Of a stretch of DNA of 64,000 nt, positions 16,412-25,005 are shown in pieces. The stretch comes from Lachnospiraceae bacterium (GTDB taxonomy: Bacteria > Bacillota > Clostridia > Lachnospirales > Lachnospiraceae), in assembly GCA_030524635.1 (NCBI GenBank), contig JAUNGG010000001.1, positions 62,001-126,000 of the forward strand, written 5' to 3'. Under the pieces are notes generated by a model that ran no database searches, was not told where the DNA came from, and saw nothing but the letters and a program-made list of their open reading frames with translations. Each line of letters starts with the position of its first letter. Position 1 is the first letter of the stretch. A program made the translations under genes and the position numbers.

Positions 16412-17764
16412 ATGCAGAAGGTATTGGACATGGAGAAGCTGATTCAGCTTGCTGATGGGAAGCAGTTTCGGATCCTGAAGGAGATTTTGTCGATCATGAA
16501 TGAGGCAGATGTGGCTGCATTTCTGCAGGAGCTGAGCCTGGAGCAGATGACATTGGTATTCCGCACGCTGCCCAAGGAGCTGGCGGCAGAGGTATTTGCC
16601 AATCTGGAAGTGGATGAACAGCAGCATATCATCAATCAGATCACAGACCGGGAGATTAATAACATTATTGAGGAGCTGTATGTGGATGATGCGGTAGATA
16701 TGCTGGAGGAGCTGCCGGCTACACTGGTGAGGCGGATCCTGCAGAATGCGTCGCCGGATACCAGAAACCTGATTAATCAGTTTCTCAACTATCCGGACAA
16801 CAGCGCCGGCAGCATCATGACAGCAGAGTATGTGGGACTGAAGAAGGATATGACGGTGGAACAGGCCTTTGCCTACATTCGGAAGCATGGGGTAGATAAG
16901 GAAACCATTTACACCTGCTATGTGATGGATGGAAAGCGGACCCTGGAGGGCGTAGTGACGGTGAAAGATCTGCTGATGAATCCTTATGAGGCGTGTCTTG
17001 GGGATATTATGGACCGCAATGTGATCAAGGCAGTTACCACGGAAGACCAGGAAGCTGTGGCAGAGCGGTTTTTAAAGTATGACCTGCTCTCTCTGCCTGT
17101 GGTGGACAGCGAGAATCGTCTGGTGGGCATTGTGACGGTAGACGATATCGTGGATGTTATGGAAGAGGAGGCCACGGAGGACTTTGAAAAGATGGCAGCC
17201 ATGCACCCCAGCGAGAAGCCTTATTTAAAGACAAGTGTTTTTGAACTGGCAAAAAACCGGATCATGTGGCTGCTGATCCTGATGGTAAGCAGTATGGTCA
17301 CAGGAGGGATCCTGGCACGGTATGAGGCCGCATTTGCGGTGCTTCCCCTGCTGGTCACCTTTATCCCCATGCTGACGGACACCGGAGGAAACGCAGGCAG
17401 CCAGTCCAGCACTCTGATTATCCGCGGCATGGCAGTGAATGAGATCCAGCCCCGGGACGGCTTTAAGGTGCTGTGGAAGGAGCTGCGGGTAGGACTGATG
17501 GTAGGAGCCGTTTTAGGTGCTGCTAATTTCATCCAGCTGATCCTGCGCTACCCCGGCCAGTGGATGGTATGCCTGACCGTGGTATTAAGCCTTTTGGTAA
17601 CGGTAGTGCTGGCAAAAACCATCGGCGGCCTTCTGCCCATCGCAGCCCGCAGCCTGAAGCTGGACCCGGCCATTATGGCAGCGCCGCTGATCACCACCAT
17701 CGTGGATGCCATAAGCTTAGTGGTGTATTTCCAGCTTGCGGTGAAGCTTCTTCATTTATCATGA
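16412..17764 (+). CDS. mgtE: Magnesium transporter MgtE
   Basis: 450 residues, the family length. The N-terminal helical domain (about 1-125) is followed by two CBS domains (about 130-250, with DRNVIKAVTTEDQEAVAERF and LVGIVTVDDIVDVMEEE), which in known MgtE sense cytosolic Mg2+ and gate the channel. The membrane domain (about 275-447) holds five helices, and PMLTDTGGNAGSQSST contains the conserved Mg2+-selective pore motif. The ATG follows AAAGGAG. Uptake of Mg2+ at the plasma membrane is well established for the family. Expression is probably governed by the long leader. Confidence 0.95.
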   Translation: MQKVLDMEKLIQLADGKQFRILKEILSIMNEADVAAFLQELSLEQMTLVFRTLPKELAAEVFANLEVDEQQHIINQITDREINNIIEELYVDDAVDMLEELPATLVRRILQNASPDTRNLINQFLNYPDNSAGSIMTAEYVGLKKDMTVEQAFAYIRKHGVDKETIYTCYVMDGKRTLEGVVTVKDLLMNPYEACLGDIMDRNVIKAVTTEDQEAVAERFLKYDLLSLPVVDSENRLVGIVTVDDIVDVMEEEATEDFEKMAAMHPSEKPYLKTSVFELAKNRIMWLLILMVSSMVTGGILARYEAAFAVLPLLVTFIPMLTDTGGNAGSQSSTLIIRGMAVNEIQPRDGFKVLWKELRVGLMVGAVLGAANFIQLILRYPGQWMVCLTVVLSLLVTVVLAKTIGGLLPIAARSLKLDPAIMAAPLITTIVDAISLVVYFQLAVKLLHLS

Positions 17765-17795
17765 AGCAAGTTCTTAAATTCCTGAATGGAAGGCA

Positions 17796-17824
17796 TTGTC
17801 ATTTAAAATTCTTTGATTTATAAT
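17796..17824 (+). promoter_or_regulatory. SigA promoter of gltX
   Basis: TTGTCA (17796-17801) and TATAAT (17819-17824) spaced by 17 bases, about 70 bases before gltX. Confidence 0.7.
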
Positions 17825-17892
17825 GTATGAGGTATTAACGTTCTGTTTTTTGCAGCAGTGAGTGCAATAATAATTTTTAGGAGAGTAGGAGC

Positions 17893-19344
17893 ATGAAAGT
17901 AAGGACCAGATATGCACCCAGTCCAACCGGGCGGATGCATGTAGGAAATTTGAGAACAGCATTATACGCATATTTAATCGCAAAGCATGAGGGCGGGGAT
18001 TTTCTTCTCCGCATTGAGGATACGGACCAGGAGCGCTATGTAGAAGGCGCCACCGAGATCATTTACCATACCCTTCAGGAAACCGGGCTGATCCACGATG
18101 AGGGACCGGATAAGGACGGCGGCTGCGGTCCCTATGTGCAGAGTGAGCGCCAGAAGGCCGGCATTTATCTGGAGTATGCCAAGAAGCTGGTGGAGAAGGG
18201 GGAGGCTTATTACTGCTTCTGCACACCAGAGCGCCTGGAGAGCTTAATGCATGAGGTGAATGGGGAAATGATCATGAATTATGATAAGCATTGCCTTCAC
18301 CTTTCCAAGGAAGAAGTGGAAGCCAACTTAAAGGCAGGGATCCCTTATGTAATCCGCCAGAACAATCCTACAGAGGGAACGACCACCTTCCATGATGAGA
18401 TCTACGGCGACATCACGGTAGATAATGCGGAGCTGGATGATATGGTTCTGATCAAGTCGGACGGATATCCCACCTACAACTTTGCCAATGTGGTGGATGA
18501 TCATCTGATGGGAATCACCCATGTAGTCCGGGGCAATGAGTATTTATCCTCCTCCCCCAAATATAACCGTCTGTATGATGCTTTCGGCTGGGAGGTGCCG
18601 GTTTACGTTCATTGTCCGCTGATCACCAATGAGGAGCATCAGAAGTTAAGCAAGAGAAGCGGCCATTCTTCCTATGAGGATCTGATCGACCAGGGCTTTT
18701 TAACAGAGGCTGTGGTAAATTATGTGGCTCTTCTGGGCTGGTCTCCAGAGGGAAATAATGAGATCTTTACCCTGGAAGAGATGGTAAAGGAGTTTGACTT
18801 CCGCCGTATGAGCAAGTCTCCTGCAGTGTTCGATATGACCAAGCTAAAGTGGATGAACGGCGAATATATGAAGGCTATGGATGCGGAAAAGTTCTATGAG
18901 ATGGCGCTGCCCTACATCAAGGAAGTGATCCACAGGGAGCTTGATTTTAAGAAGATCGCAGCTATGGTAAAGACCAGGATCGAGGTATTTCCGGATATTG
19001 CAGGCCATATCGACTTTTTCGAGGAGATGCCGGAGTATGATGTGTCCATGTATCAGCACAAGAAGATGAAATCCACGCCGGAGACCTCTCTTAAGGTGCT
19101 GCAGGAGGTTCTGCCGATTCTGGAGGCACAGGAGGATTACAGCAACGATGCTCTGTATCAGGCGCTGATGGCTTATGTGAATGAGAAAGGCTATAAGACC
19201 GGATTTGTTATGTGGCCCATCCGCACGGCGGTATCTGGAAAGCAGATGACTCCAGCCGGAGCAACGGAGATCATGGAGGTGCTGGGCAAGGAGGAATCCC
19301 TGAAGCGGATCCGTGCCGGAATTGAGAAATTGCAGCAGATGTAA
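17893..19344 (+). CDS. gltX: Glutamyl-tRNA synthetase
   Basis: 483 residues, a class I synthetase. The HIGH-like motif is in [20 protein letters not shown] near the N-terminus, and the KMSKS-like motif is KLSKRSG near residue 255. The C-terminal half is the helical anticodon-binding region. It charges tRNA-Glu and, where GlnRS is absent, often also tRNA-Gln for later amidation. An AGGAGAGTAGGAGC region precedes the ATG. The helicase gene follows after 39 bases, so the two may share a transcript. Confidence 0.96.
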   Translation: MKVRTRYAPSPTGRMHVGNLRTALYAYLIAKHEGGDFLLRIEDTDQERYVEGATEIIYHTLQETGLIHDEGPDKDGGCGPYVQSERQKAGIYLEYAKKLVEKGEAYYCFCTPERLESLMHEVNGEMIMNYDKHCLHLSKEEVEANLKAGIPYVIRQNNPTEGTTTFHDEIYGDITVDNAELDDMVLIKSDGYPTYNFANVVDDHLMGITHVVRGNEYLSSSPKYNRLYDAFGWEVPVYVHCPLITNEEHQKLSKRSGHSSYEDLIDQGFLTEAVVNYVALLGWSPEGNNEIFTLEEMVKEFDFRRMSKSPAVFDMTKLKWMNGEYMKAMDAEKFYEMALPYIKEVIHRELDFKKIAAMVKTRIEVFPDIAGHIDFFEEMPEYDVSMYQHKKMKSTPETSLKVLQEVLPILEAQEDYSNDALYQALMAYVNEKGYKTGFVMWPIRTAVSGKQMTPAGATEIMEVLGKEESLKRIRAGIEKLQQM

Positions 19345-19383
19345 TAAATTGGAACGATAAAGAGACAGACAAGAGGAGTGCAG

Positions 19384-21270
19384 ATGCCATTTAATGAAGC
19401 ACAGTCCCAGGCAGTTTGCCATGGAAAGGGGCCGATGATGGTGCTGGCAGGTCCCGGGTCCGGGAAAACCACGGTGATCGTGGGGCGGGTCCGGCACCTG
19501 GTAGAGCAGCAGGGGGTAAATCCTTCCAATATTCTGGTCATCACCTTTACCAGGGCGGCAGCCAGGGAGATGGAGGAGCGGTATCTGGCTTGTGAACAGA
19601 ACAGTTCAGGTGGAAGGGTCAGTTTTGGCACCTTCCACTCTGTATTTTTCCGGATCTTAAAGCTGGCATACCAGTATGGTGGAGAAAATATTGTAAAGGA
19701 AGAGCAGCGGATTCAGTTTATCCGGGAGCGGATGGAGAAGCTTTCTCTGGATGTGGAGGATGAAGGGGAATTTATCCAGTCTGTCCTCAGTGAGATCAGC
19801 GCAGTGAAAGGCGAGATGATGTCCCTGGATCATTATTATTCCAAGAACTGCTCAGAGGAGATCTTTAAGGCGCTGTATCAGGCTTATGAGGAGCGGCTCA
19901 GACAGCTTGGACTTCTGGATTTTGATGATATGCTGGTGATGTGCTATCAGCTGTTTCAGGAGCGGAAGGATATTTTATCTGCCTGGCAGCGGAAATACCA
20001 ATATATTCTGATCGATGAATTTCAGGACATTAACCGGATCCAGTATGAAGTGATGCGGATGATGGCTCTGCCGGAGAATAACCTGTTTGTGGTGGGGGAT
20101 GATGACCAGTCCATCTACCGCTTCCGGGGAGCCAAGCCGGAGCTGATGCTGGGATTTCCCAAGGATTACCCGGAAGCAAAGCAGATTCTTTTGGATGTAA
20201 ATTATCGATCAACACCTCAGATCGTCAACACGGCAGGGCGGTTAATCATTCATAACAAGGCACGTTTCTCCAAGTCTATCCGGGCCAATAAAAAGCCGGG
20301 AAGGCCGGTGGTTACCCGCATCTGGCAGGATGGAGCTGAAGAGGTGGAGGCGATCTGCCAGGAGATCCGGGATTACATCCGTGCCGGAGCAGCCTATGAG
20401 GACATTGCCGTGCTGTTTCGGACCAACCAGGGGCCCAGACTTTTGGTAGAAAAAATGATGGAGTACAGCATCCCTTTCCAGATCCGGGATGAGCTTCCCA
20501 ACATTTATGATCACTGGATCGCCAGGAACCTTCTGGATTACATTCTGGTAGCCAGAGGCCACGGAGAGCGGGGGCGGGTGCTTTCTATTATCAACCGCCC
20601 CAAACGGTATATCAGCCGGGATGCCCTGGAAGGAGAGATGGTAAACTGGGAGCAGGTGAAATCCTTTTACCAGGATAAGGGCTGGATGGTAGAGCGGATC
20701 GAGGATCTGCAGTATCACCTGATGTCGATCCGGAAGATGGCTCCCACCGCGGCCATCAATTATATTCGGAAAGCAGTTGGGTATAATGACTATTTGAAGG
20801 AGTATGCTCAGTTCCGGCGGATGAAGCCGGAGGAGCTTCTGGAGGTGGCAGATCAGATCCAGGAGAGCGCGGCGGAGTATAAGACCTGTGAGGCGTGGTT
20901 TCAGCATATCCTGGAATATAAGGAGCAGCTGGCCCAGCAGGCGAAGGACCGGAACCGGAAGAAGGAGGGCGTCTCTCTCATGACCATGCACAGCTCCAAG
21001 GGGCTGGAATTTCGGATTGTGTATATCCTGGATGCCAATGAAGGGGTGACTCCTCATCACAAGGCCTTTCTGGATGCCGATATGGAGGAGGAGCGCCGGA
21101 TGTTCTATGTGGCCATGACCAGGGCAAAGGAGCGGCTTCATGTGTATTATGTGAAGGAGCGGTATCATAAGAAGCAGGAGGTATCCCGGTTTGTGAAGGA
21201 ATATCTGGAAGGGGAACCGTCTGCCGGGTATGGCCGGGGAAGCGGACAGGGAGGCAGAAATGGAAGATAA
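19384..21270 (+). CDS. UvrD/PcrA-like ATP-dependent DNA helicase
   Basis: A 628-residue superfamily 1 helicase, shorter than typical PcrA (about 730). Motif I is AGPGSGKTTV, Ia TFTRAAAREM, II DEFQDINRIQ, III GDDDQSIYRFRGA, V MTMHSSKGLEF and VI YVAMTRAKERL. It translocates 3' to 5' on single-stranded DNA in repair or recombination; which pathway is not evident. The ATG at 19384 is chosen over a GTG at 19378 because the GAGGAG site overlaps the GTG. It overlaps the downstream adenosyltransferase gene by 11 bases. Confidence 0.9.
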   Translation: MPFNEAQSQAVCHGKGPMMVLAGPGSGKTTVIVGRVRHLVEQQGVNPSNILVITFTRAAAREMEERYLACEQNSSGGRVSFGTFHSVFFRILKLAYQYGGENIVKEEQRIQFIRERMEKLSLDVEDEGEFIQSVLSEISAVKGEMMSLDHYYSKNCSEEIFKALYQAYEERLRQLGLLDFDDMLVMCYQLFQERKDILSAWQRKYQYILIDEFQDINRIQYEVMRMMALPENNLFVVGDDDQSIYRFRGAKPELMLGFPKDYPEAKQILLDVNYRSTPQIVNTAGRLIIHNKARFSKSIRANKKPGRPVVTRIWQDGAEEVEAICQEIRDYIRAGAAYEDIAVLFRTNQGPRLLVEKMMEYSIPFQIRDELPNIYDHWIARNLLDYILVARGHGERGRVLSIINRPKRYISRDALEGEMVNWEQVKSFYQDKGWMVERIEDLQYHLMSIRKMAPTAAINYIRKAVGYNDYLKEYAQFRRMKPEELLEVADQIQESAAEYKTCEAWFQHILEYKEQLAQQAKDRNRKKEGVSLMTMHSSKGLEFRIVYILDANEGVTPHHKAFLDADMEEERRMFYVAMTRAKERLHVYYVKERYHKKQEVSRFVKEYLEGEPSAGYGRGSGQGGRNGR

Positions 21271-21796
21271 GAAATTTGGACTGGTGCATATTTACTGCGG
21301 AGATGGAAAAGGCAAGACCACCGCAGCCCTGGGGCTGGCCCTCCGGGCGGCGGGAAGAGGAAAGCAGGTATTCATTGCCCGGTTTTTAAAAACCGAGGAT
21401 TCCGGCGAGGTTGCTGTGCTGCGCCAGATTCCGGGGATTCAGGTGCTGCCATGTGAAAAAAGCTTTGGCTTTACCTTTCAGATGACGGAGGAGGTCCGGA
21501 GGGAAGCTGGTGCATATTACAGCCAGATGCTTGAGAAGGCGGCAGAGGCCGCCTGGAATGAGAAGATCGATCTTCTCATTCTGGATGAGGTTTTGGGAGC
21601 CTGCAATGCCGGGCTGGTGGAGAAGGCGCGTTTGGAACACATTCTGAAAACGCGTCCTTTCGGCCTGGAAGTGGTGCTGACCGGGAGAAATCCCTGGGAA
21701 TCTCTTCTTGAATCGGCGGACTACATTACCGAGATGAAGCCGGTGCGCCATCCTTATGAGAAGGGCGTCATGGCCAGGGAAGGCATTGAGTATTAA
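21260..21796 (+). CDS. cobO: Cob(I)yrinic acid a,c-diamide adenosyltransferase (CobO/BtuR type)
   Basis: 178 residues from the ATG at 21260, which follows GGGAGG; a frame start at 21230 would add an implausible extension. The P-loop GDGKGKTTAALG, the conserved FLKTEDSGE region, the aspartate-rich LLILDEVLGA strand and the VVLTGRN segment are typical of the CobA/CobO/BtuR family, which transfers the adenosyl group of ATP to the cobalt of corrinoids. No other cobalamin genes are nearby, so it probably serves salvage. Translation is coupled to the helicase by overlap. Confidence 0.88.
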   Translation: MEDKKFGLVHIYCGDGKGKTTAALGLALRAAGRGKQVFIARFLKTEDSGEVAVLRQIPGIQVLPCEKSFGFTFQMTEEVRREAGAYYSQMLEKAAEAAWNEKIDLLILDEVLGACNAGLVEKARLEHILKTRPFGLEVVLTGRNPWESLLESADYITEMKPVRHPYEKGVMAREGIEY

Positions 21797-21846
21797 CCAA
21801 AAAGCAGAGCCGATGCGAAAATAAGACAGGAAATACCGCAAAAACC

Positions 21847-21875
21847 TTGCTTTTCCCGGCATATTTTGGTAAAGT
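21847..21875 (+). promoter_or_regulatory. Possible promoter of the DUF1292 gene
   Basis: TTGCTT (21847-21852) and TAAAGT (21870-21875), 17 bases apart. The match is modest. A half copy of the dispersed GTAACTGT repeat follows at 21890-21901. Confidence 0.35.
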
Positions 21876-21964
21876 GATTAAAAATAAATGTAACTGTTCA
21901 GGACCAGCGGTCAGCGAAAGGAGTCCTTCACAGTCACGAAAAATTAGCCTAGGAGGACTAACGA

Positions 21965-22312
21965 ATGAAAGATAATGAGAAATTCAACTGCAATTTAGGT
22001 GAGAATGGTGAGGAACCGGAGGAGACTACGGTTACATTAACCTTAGATGATGATACTACCCTGGAATGCGTTGTAATTAACATTTTCAAGGCAGGAGACA
22101 AGGAATATATCGCACTGCTTCCAATGGAAGGTCCGGCAGCAGAGGAGGGCGAGGTTTATCTGTACCGCTACACTGAGGATGCAGACGGCCAGCCTAATCT
22201 GGAAAATATTGAAGATGACGACGAATTTGAGATCGTATCCGAGGCATTCGACGAGATGCTGGATGCAGCTGAGTATGATGAGATTGTAGGCGAGGACGAG
22301 CTGGAGGATTAA
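21965..22312 (+). CDS. DUF1292 family acidic protein
   Basis: A 115-residue, strongly acidic protein. The core VTLTLDDDTTLECVVINIF, EYIALLPM and VYLYRYTED matches DUF1292, small proteins common in Firmicutes with no assigned function. The C-terminus is a run of D/E-rich sequence. An AGGAGG site lies before the ATG. It is followed after 48 bases by ychF and may be cotranscribed with it. Confidence 0.85.
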   Translation: MKDNEKFNCNLGENGEEPEETTVTLTLDDDTTLECVVINIFKAGDKEYIALLPMEGPAAEEGEVYLYRYTEDADGQPNLENIEDDDEFEIVSEAFDEMLDAAEYDEIVGEDELED

Positions 22313-22360
22313 GCCAGAAGCAGGAAAAACGAATCACATCAGAATAGGAAGGTATACGAC

Positions 22361-23458
22361 ATGAAGCTAGGTATTGTAGGGCTGCCAAATGTAGGAAAGA
22401 GCACCCTTTTCAATTCTTTGACAAAAGCAGGCGCAGAGTCAGCAAATTATCCATTCTGCACCATCGACCCCAATGTAGGCGTAGTTCCGGTTCCGGATCC
22501 GCGCTTAAAGCAGCTGGCAGATCTTTATGATTCGGAAAAGATCACACCGGCTGTGATCGAGTTTGTAGACATTGCCGGGCTGGTAAAAGGCGCATCCAAG
22601 GGAGAAGGCTTAGGAAACCAGTTCCTTTCCAATATCCGTGAGGTAGATGCAATCGTGCATGTAGTGCGCTGCTTCGAGGACACGAATGTGATCCATGTAG
22701 ACGGCAGCGTAGATCCCATGCGTGACATTGAAACCATTAATCTGGAGCTGATCTTCTCCGACATTGAGATCCTGGAGCGCCGGATCGCCAAGACCTCCAA
22801 GGGCGCCTTTAACAACAAGGATCTGGCCAAGGAGGTAGAGCTTCTGAAGCGGATCAAGGATCACCTGGAAAACGGAAACCTGGCCCGCGGCATGGAATTT
22901 GCTGATGAAGATGAGCTGGCCTTTGTCAATTCCCTGAACCTTTTAACCTGGAAGCCGGTGATCTTCGCCGCCAATGTAAGCGAAGATGATCTCTCTGACG
23001 ATGGTGCCTCTAATCCTCATGTACAGAAGGTACGGGAATTTGCCAGGGAAAATGACTCCGAGGTATTTGTGATCTGCGCCCAGATCGAGCAGGAGATTGC
23101 AGAGCTGGACGATGATGAAAAAGCCATGTTCCTGGAAGACTTAGGTCTGACGGAATCTGGCCTGGACAAGCTGATCGCCGCCAGCTACCGTATCCTGGGA
23201 CTGATCAGCTATCTGACTGCCGGCGTCACGGAAACCCGGGCATGGACCATCAAGGTAGGCACCAAGGCCCCGCAGGCCGCAGGAAAGATCCACTCCGATT
23301 TCGAACGAGGCTTTATCCGCGCCGAGGTAGTAAACTACCAGGACCTGCTGGACTGCAAAACCTACCCGGCCGCCAAAGAAAAAGGACTGGTACGCCTGGA
23401 GGGCAAAGACTACGTAGTGAAAGACGGCGATGTTATTTTATTCCGCTTTAACGTATAA
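22361..23458 (+). CDS. ychF: Ribosome-binding ATPase YchF
   Basis: 365 residues, full length. G1 is [12 protein letters not shown] and G3 [12 protein letters not shown]; the usual NKxD motif is replaced by NVSEDD, which explains the ATP rather than GTP preference of this Obg-family member. A C-terminal TGS domain ([20 protein letters not shown]) is present. In known bacteria it binds the 70S ribosome and modulates stress responses and translation of leaderless mRNA. A strong, symmetrical terminator follows. Confidence 0.95.
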   Translation: MKLGIVGLPNVGKSTLFNSLTKAGAESANYPFCTIDPNVGVVPVPDPRLKQLADLYDSEKITPAVIEFVDIAGLVKGASKGEGLGNQFLSNIREVDAIVHVVRCFEDTNVIHVDGSVDPMRDIETINLELIFSDIEILERRIAKTSKGAFNNKDLAKEVELLKRIKDHLENGNLARGMEFADEDELAFVNSLNLLTWKPVIFAANVSEDDLSDDGASNPHVQKVREFARENDSEVFVICAQIEQEIAELDDDEKAMFLEDLGLTESGLDKLIAASYRILGLISYLTAGVTETRAWTIKVGTKAPQAAGKIHSDFERGFIRAEVVNYQDLLDCKTYPAAKEKGLVRLEGKDYVVKDGDVILFRFNV

Positions 23459-23491
23459 AAACATCAGAAAAAAATACAGTATTGCATCCTA

Positions 23492-23534
23492 AAAACATCT
23501 CCGGCTGAGGTATTTCCGCAGCCGGAGATGTTTT
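23492..23534 (+). terminator. Strong terminator after ychF
   Basis: AAAACATCTCCGGCTG (23492-23507) pairs perfectly with CAGCCGGAGATGTTTT (23519-23534). The A and T tracts on both flanks would let it work in either direction. Confidence 0.9.
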
Positions 23535-23609
23535 CATACAGCCGGGCCTTTGCTAAGTTGACTCCATCCCCTCTGTCGAACCCCCTCACATCCTGTCAAT
23601 CGAATTTCG

Positions 23610-23638
23610 TTGCTTTTTCCCGAGTTTAGGGTTAAAAT
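23610..23638 (+). promoter_or_regulatory. Probable promoter of lgt
   Basis: TTGCTT (23610-23615) and TAAAAT (23633-23638) with a 17-base spacer, 35 bases before the lgt start. Confidence 0.6.
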
Positions 23639-23672
23639 GTAAACAGCTCAAAGGCAGAGAGGAGTTTTACAT

Positions 23673-24557
23673 ATGACGACAAGCGGAGCAGATTTAAGCT
23701 TCATCAATCTGGGCATCACCATAGAGCACCTGCAGAACCATATCTCCATTTTCGGCTTCCGAATTGCATTTTACGGAATCATCATCGGCTGCGGAATGCT
23801 GGCAGGGATCTGGCTGGCCCAGTCCGATGCAAAACGTCGGGGACAGGATCCGGACCTGTACCTGGATTTTGCATTGTACGCGATCATCTTTTCTATCATC
23901 GGAGCACGGACGTACTATGTGATCTTCGAGTGGGACGCATACAAGGATAATTTGCTTCAAGTGTTTAACCTGAGGGCTGGGGGACTAGCGATTTACGGCG
24001 GGGTAATTGGTGCAGTACTTACCCTGATTATTTTTACCAGGATTAGGAAACAGTCATTTTTTTCGATGGCAGACAGCGGTGTGCTGGGATTGGTATTGGG
24101 ACAGATCATAGGGCGTTGGGGTAATTTCTTCAACTGCGAGGCCTTCGGCGGATATACAGAAAGCCTTTTCGCCATGAGGATCAAACGTTCCCTGGTAAAC
24201 CCATCCATGATATCCCAGGAGCTGATTGACCATCTGATCGTGGAGCAGGGAGTGGAGTACATTCAGGTACATCCCACATTTCTTTATGAATCGGTTTGGA
24301 ATCTTTGTCTTCTGATGTTTATGCTGTGGTATCGGAAGCGGAAGCGTTTTGACGGTGAGATGTTTTTGATTTATCTGCTCGGCTATGGGATAGGAAGAAG
24401 CTGGATAGAAGGCCTTCGAACCGATCAGCTTCTCTTTTTCGGCACCGGACTCCCGGTTTCCCAATGTCTGTCCATCGTTCTCGCAGTAGGAGCAGCCAGT
24501 GCCCTGTTTTGGAAGCACAAACAACTGGGAAAGGGTGAAAAGGAGACCGTGGGATGA
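23673..24557 (+). CDS. lgt: Prolipoprotein diacylglyceryl transferase
   Basis: A 294-residue membrane protein with about seven helices. Family signatures are GGLAIYGGVIGAVLT and the GRWGNFFNCEAFGG box, plus HPTFLYESVWN and the late GYGIGRSWIEGLRTDQL segment. It attaches diacylglycerol to the lipobox cysteine of prelipoproteins such as LivJ downstream. A GAGGAG site precedes the ATG. Its stop codon overlaps the start of the small Spo0E-like gene in an ATGA arrangement. Confidence 0.95.
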   Translation: MTTSGADLSFINLGITIEHLQNHISIFGFRIAFYGIIIGCGMLAGIWLAQSDAKRRGQDPDLYLDFALYAIIFSIIGARTYYVIFEWDAYKDNLLQVFNLRAGGLAIYGGVIGAVLTLIIFTRIRKQSFFSMADSGVLGLVLGQIIGRWGNFFNCEAFGGYTESLFAMRIKRSLVNPSMISQELIDHLIVEQGVEYIQVHPTFLYESVWNLCLLMFMLWYRKRKRFDGEMFLIYLLGYGIGRSWIEGLRTDQLLFFGTGLPVSQCLSIVLAVGAASALFWKHKQLGKGEKETVG

Positions 24558-24709
24558 ATCTTTCAAAGAACGAATTAATCGAGAAAATCGAATCGGCCAG
24601 GCAGGTTTTAAATGCCAGCATTGACGAAGGTAAGGATTACGAGCAGATTTATCAGTACAGCGTGGAGCTGGATATGCTGATTGAGCAATACATTATAGCA
24701 GGATTTTGA
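24554..24709 (+). CDS. Spo0E-like aspartyl-phosphate phosphatase (51 aa)
   Basis: A 51-codon frame begins inside the lgt stop (ATGA overlap), with AGGAGACC just before it. It encodes MNLSKNELIEKIESARQVLN, then a short turn, then YQYSVELDMLIEQYI. Two helices and the SVELD motif match the Spo0E family, whose SxxxD signature holds the catalytic aspartate. Known members dephosphorylate Spo0A~P and delay sporulation. Size and motif fit well, and sporulation genes occur elsewhere in the window. The target is inferred from the family. Confidence 0.72.
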   Translation: MNLSKNELIEKIESARQVLNASIDEGKDYEQIYQYSVELDMLIEQYIIAGF

Positions 24710-24810
24710 GAAGCGTTTCACTTGAAAAACGAAAAAAATAATTATATTTAGGCCAAAAGCAGATTTTCGGTTTTGTACGGCTTAATATAACAAGGAATGG
24801 CTGAAAAAAC

Positions 24811-24839
24811 TTGCGTTTCTGAAGCGGGGATGATATAAT
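24811..24839 (+). promoter_or_regulatory. SigA promoter of the liv operon
   Basis: TTGCGT (24811-24816) and TATAAT (24834-24839), spacer 17 bases. It lies about 165 bases before livJ and directly before the leader hairpins. Confidence 0.75.
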
Positions 24840-24845
24840 TCACCC

Positions 24846-25005
24846 CAAGCACAAGGAACAGAGTACGAAGAGGTCTCTGCCGCATCTAAGCGGCGGAATC
24901 TCTTCTTTTTTGTTTCCTGAAAAGCAATGGAGCTTTTTCTTTCTGCATGCATCTGCATGTCAGCGGAAAACAGCTCTGTTTTTTTATTTATGAGGAGGAA
25001 TCATT
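24846..25005 (+). promoter_or_regulatory. Attenuator-like leader of livJHMGF
   Basis: Two mutually exclusive hairpins are seen: CAGAG (24859-24863) with CTCTG (24875-24879), and the terminator stem that begins with GAAGAG at 24867. A third hairpin, CATGC/GCATG around 24946-24960 inside a GAGCT/AGCTC pairing, precedes another T-rich tract shortly before the ribosome-binding site. The layout suggests premature termination that is relieved by a signal. There is no T-box sequence or leader peptide that I can see. Confidence 0.5.
24867..24911 (+). terminator. Terminator in the liv leader
   Basis: GAAGAG (24867-24872) pairs with CTCTTC (24900-24905), and inside it GCCGC (24879-24883) pairs with GCGGC (24890-24894); six Ts follow. 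Only about 20-60 bases of RNA precede it. Confidence 0.75.

Noticed and set aside
24846-24911. T-box or guanidine (mini-ykkC) element before livJ
   Set aside because: There is no TGGNACCGCG-like T-box sequence and no pair of ACGR-capped hairpins.
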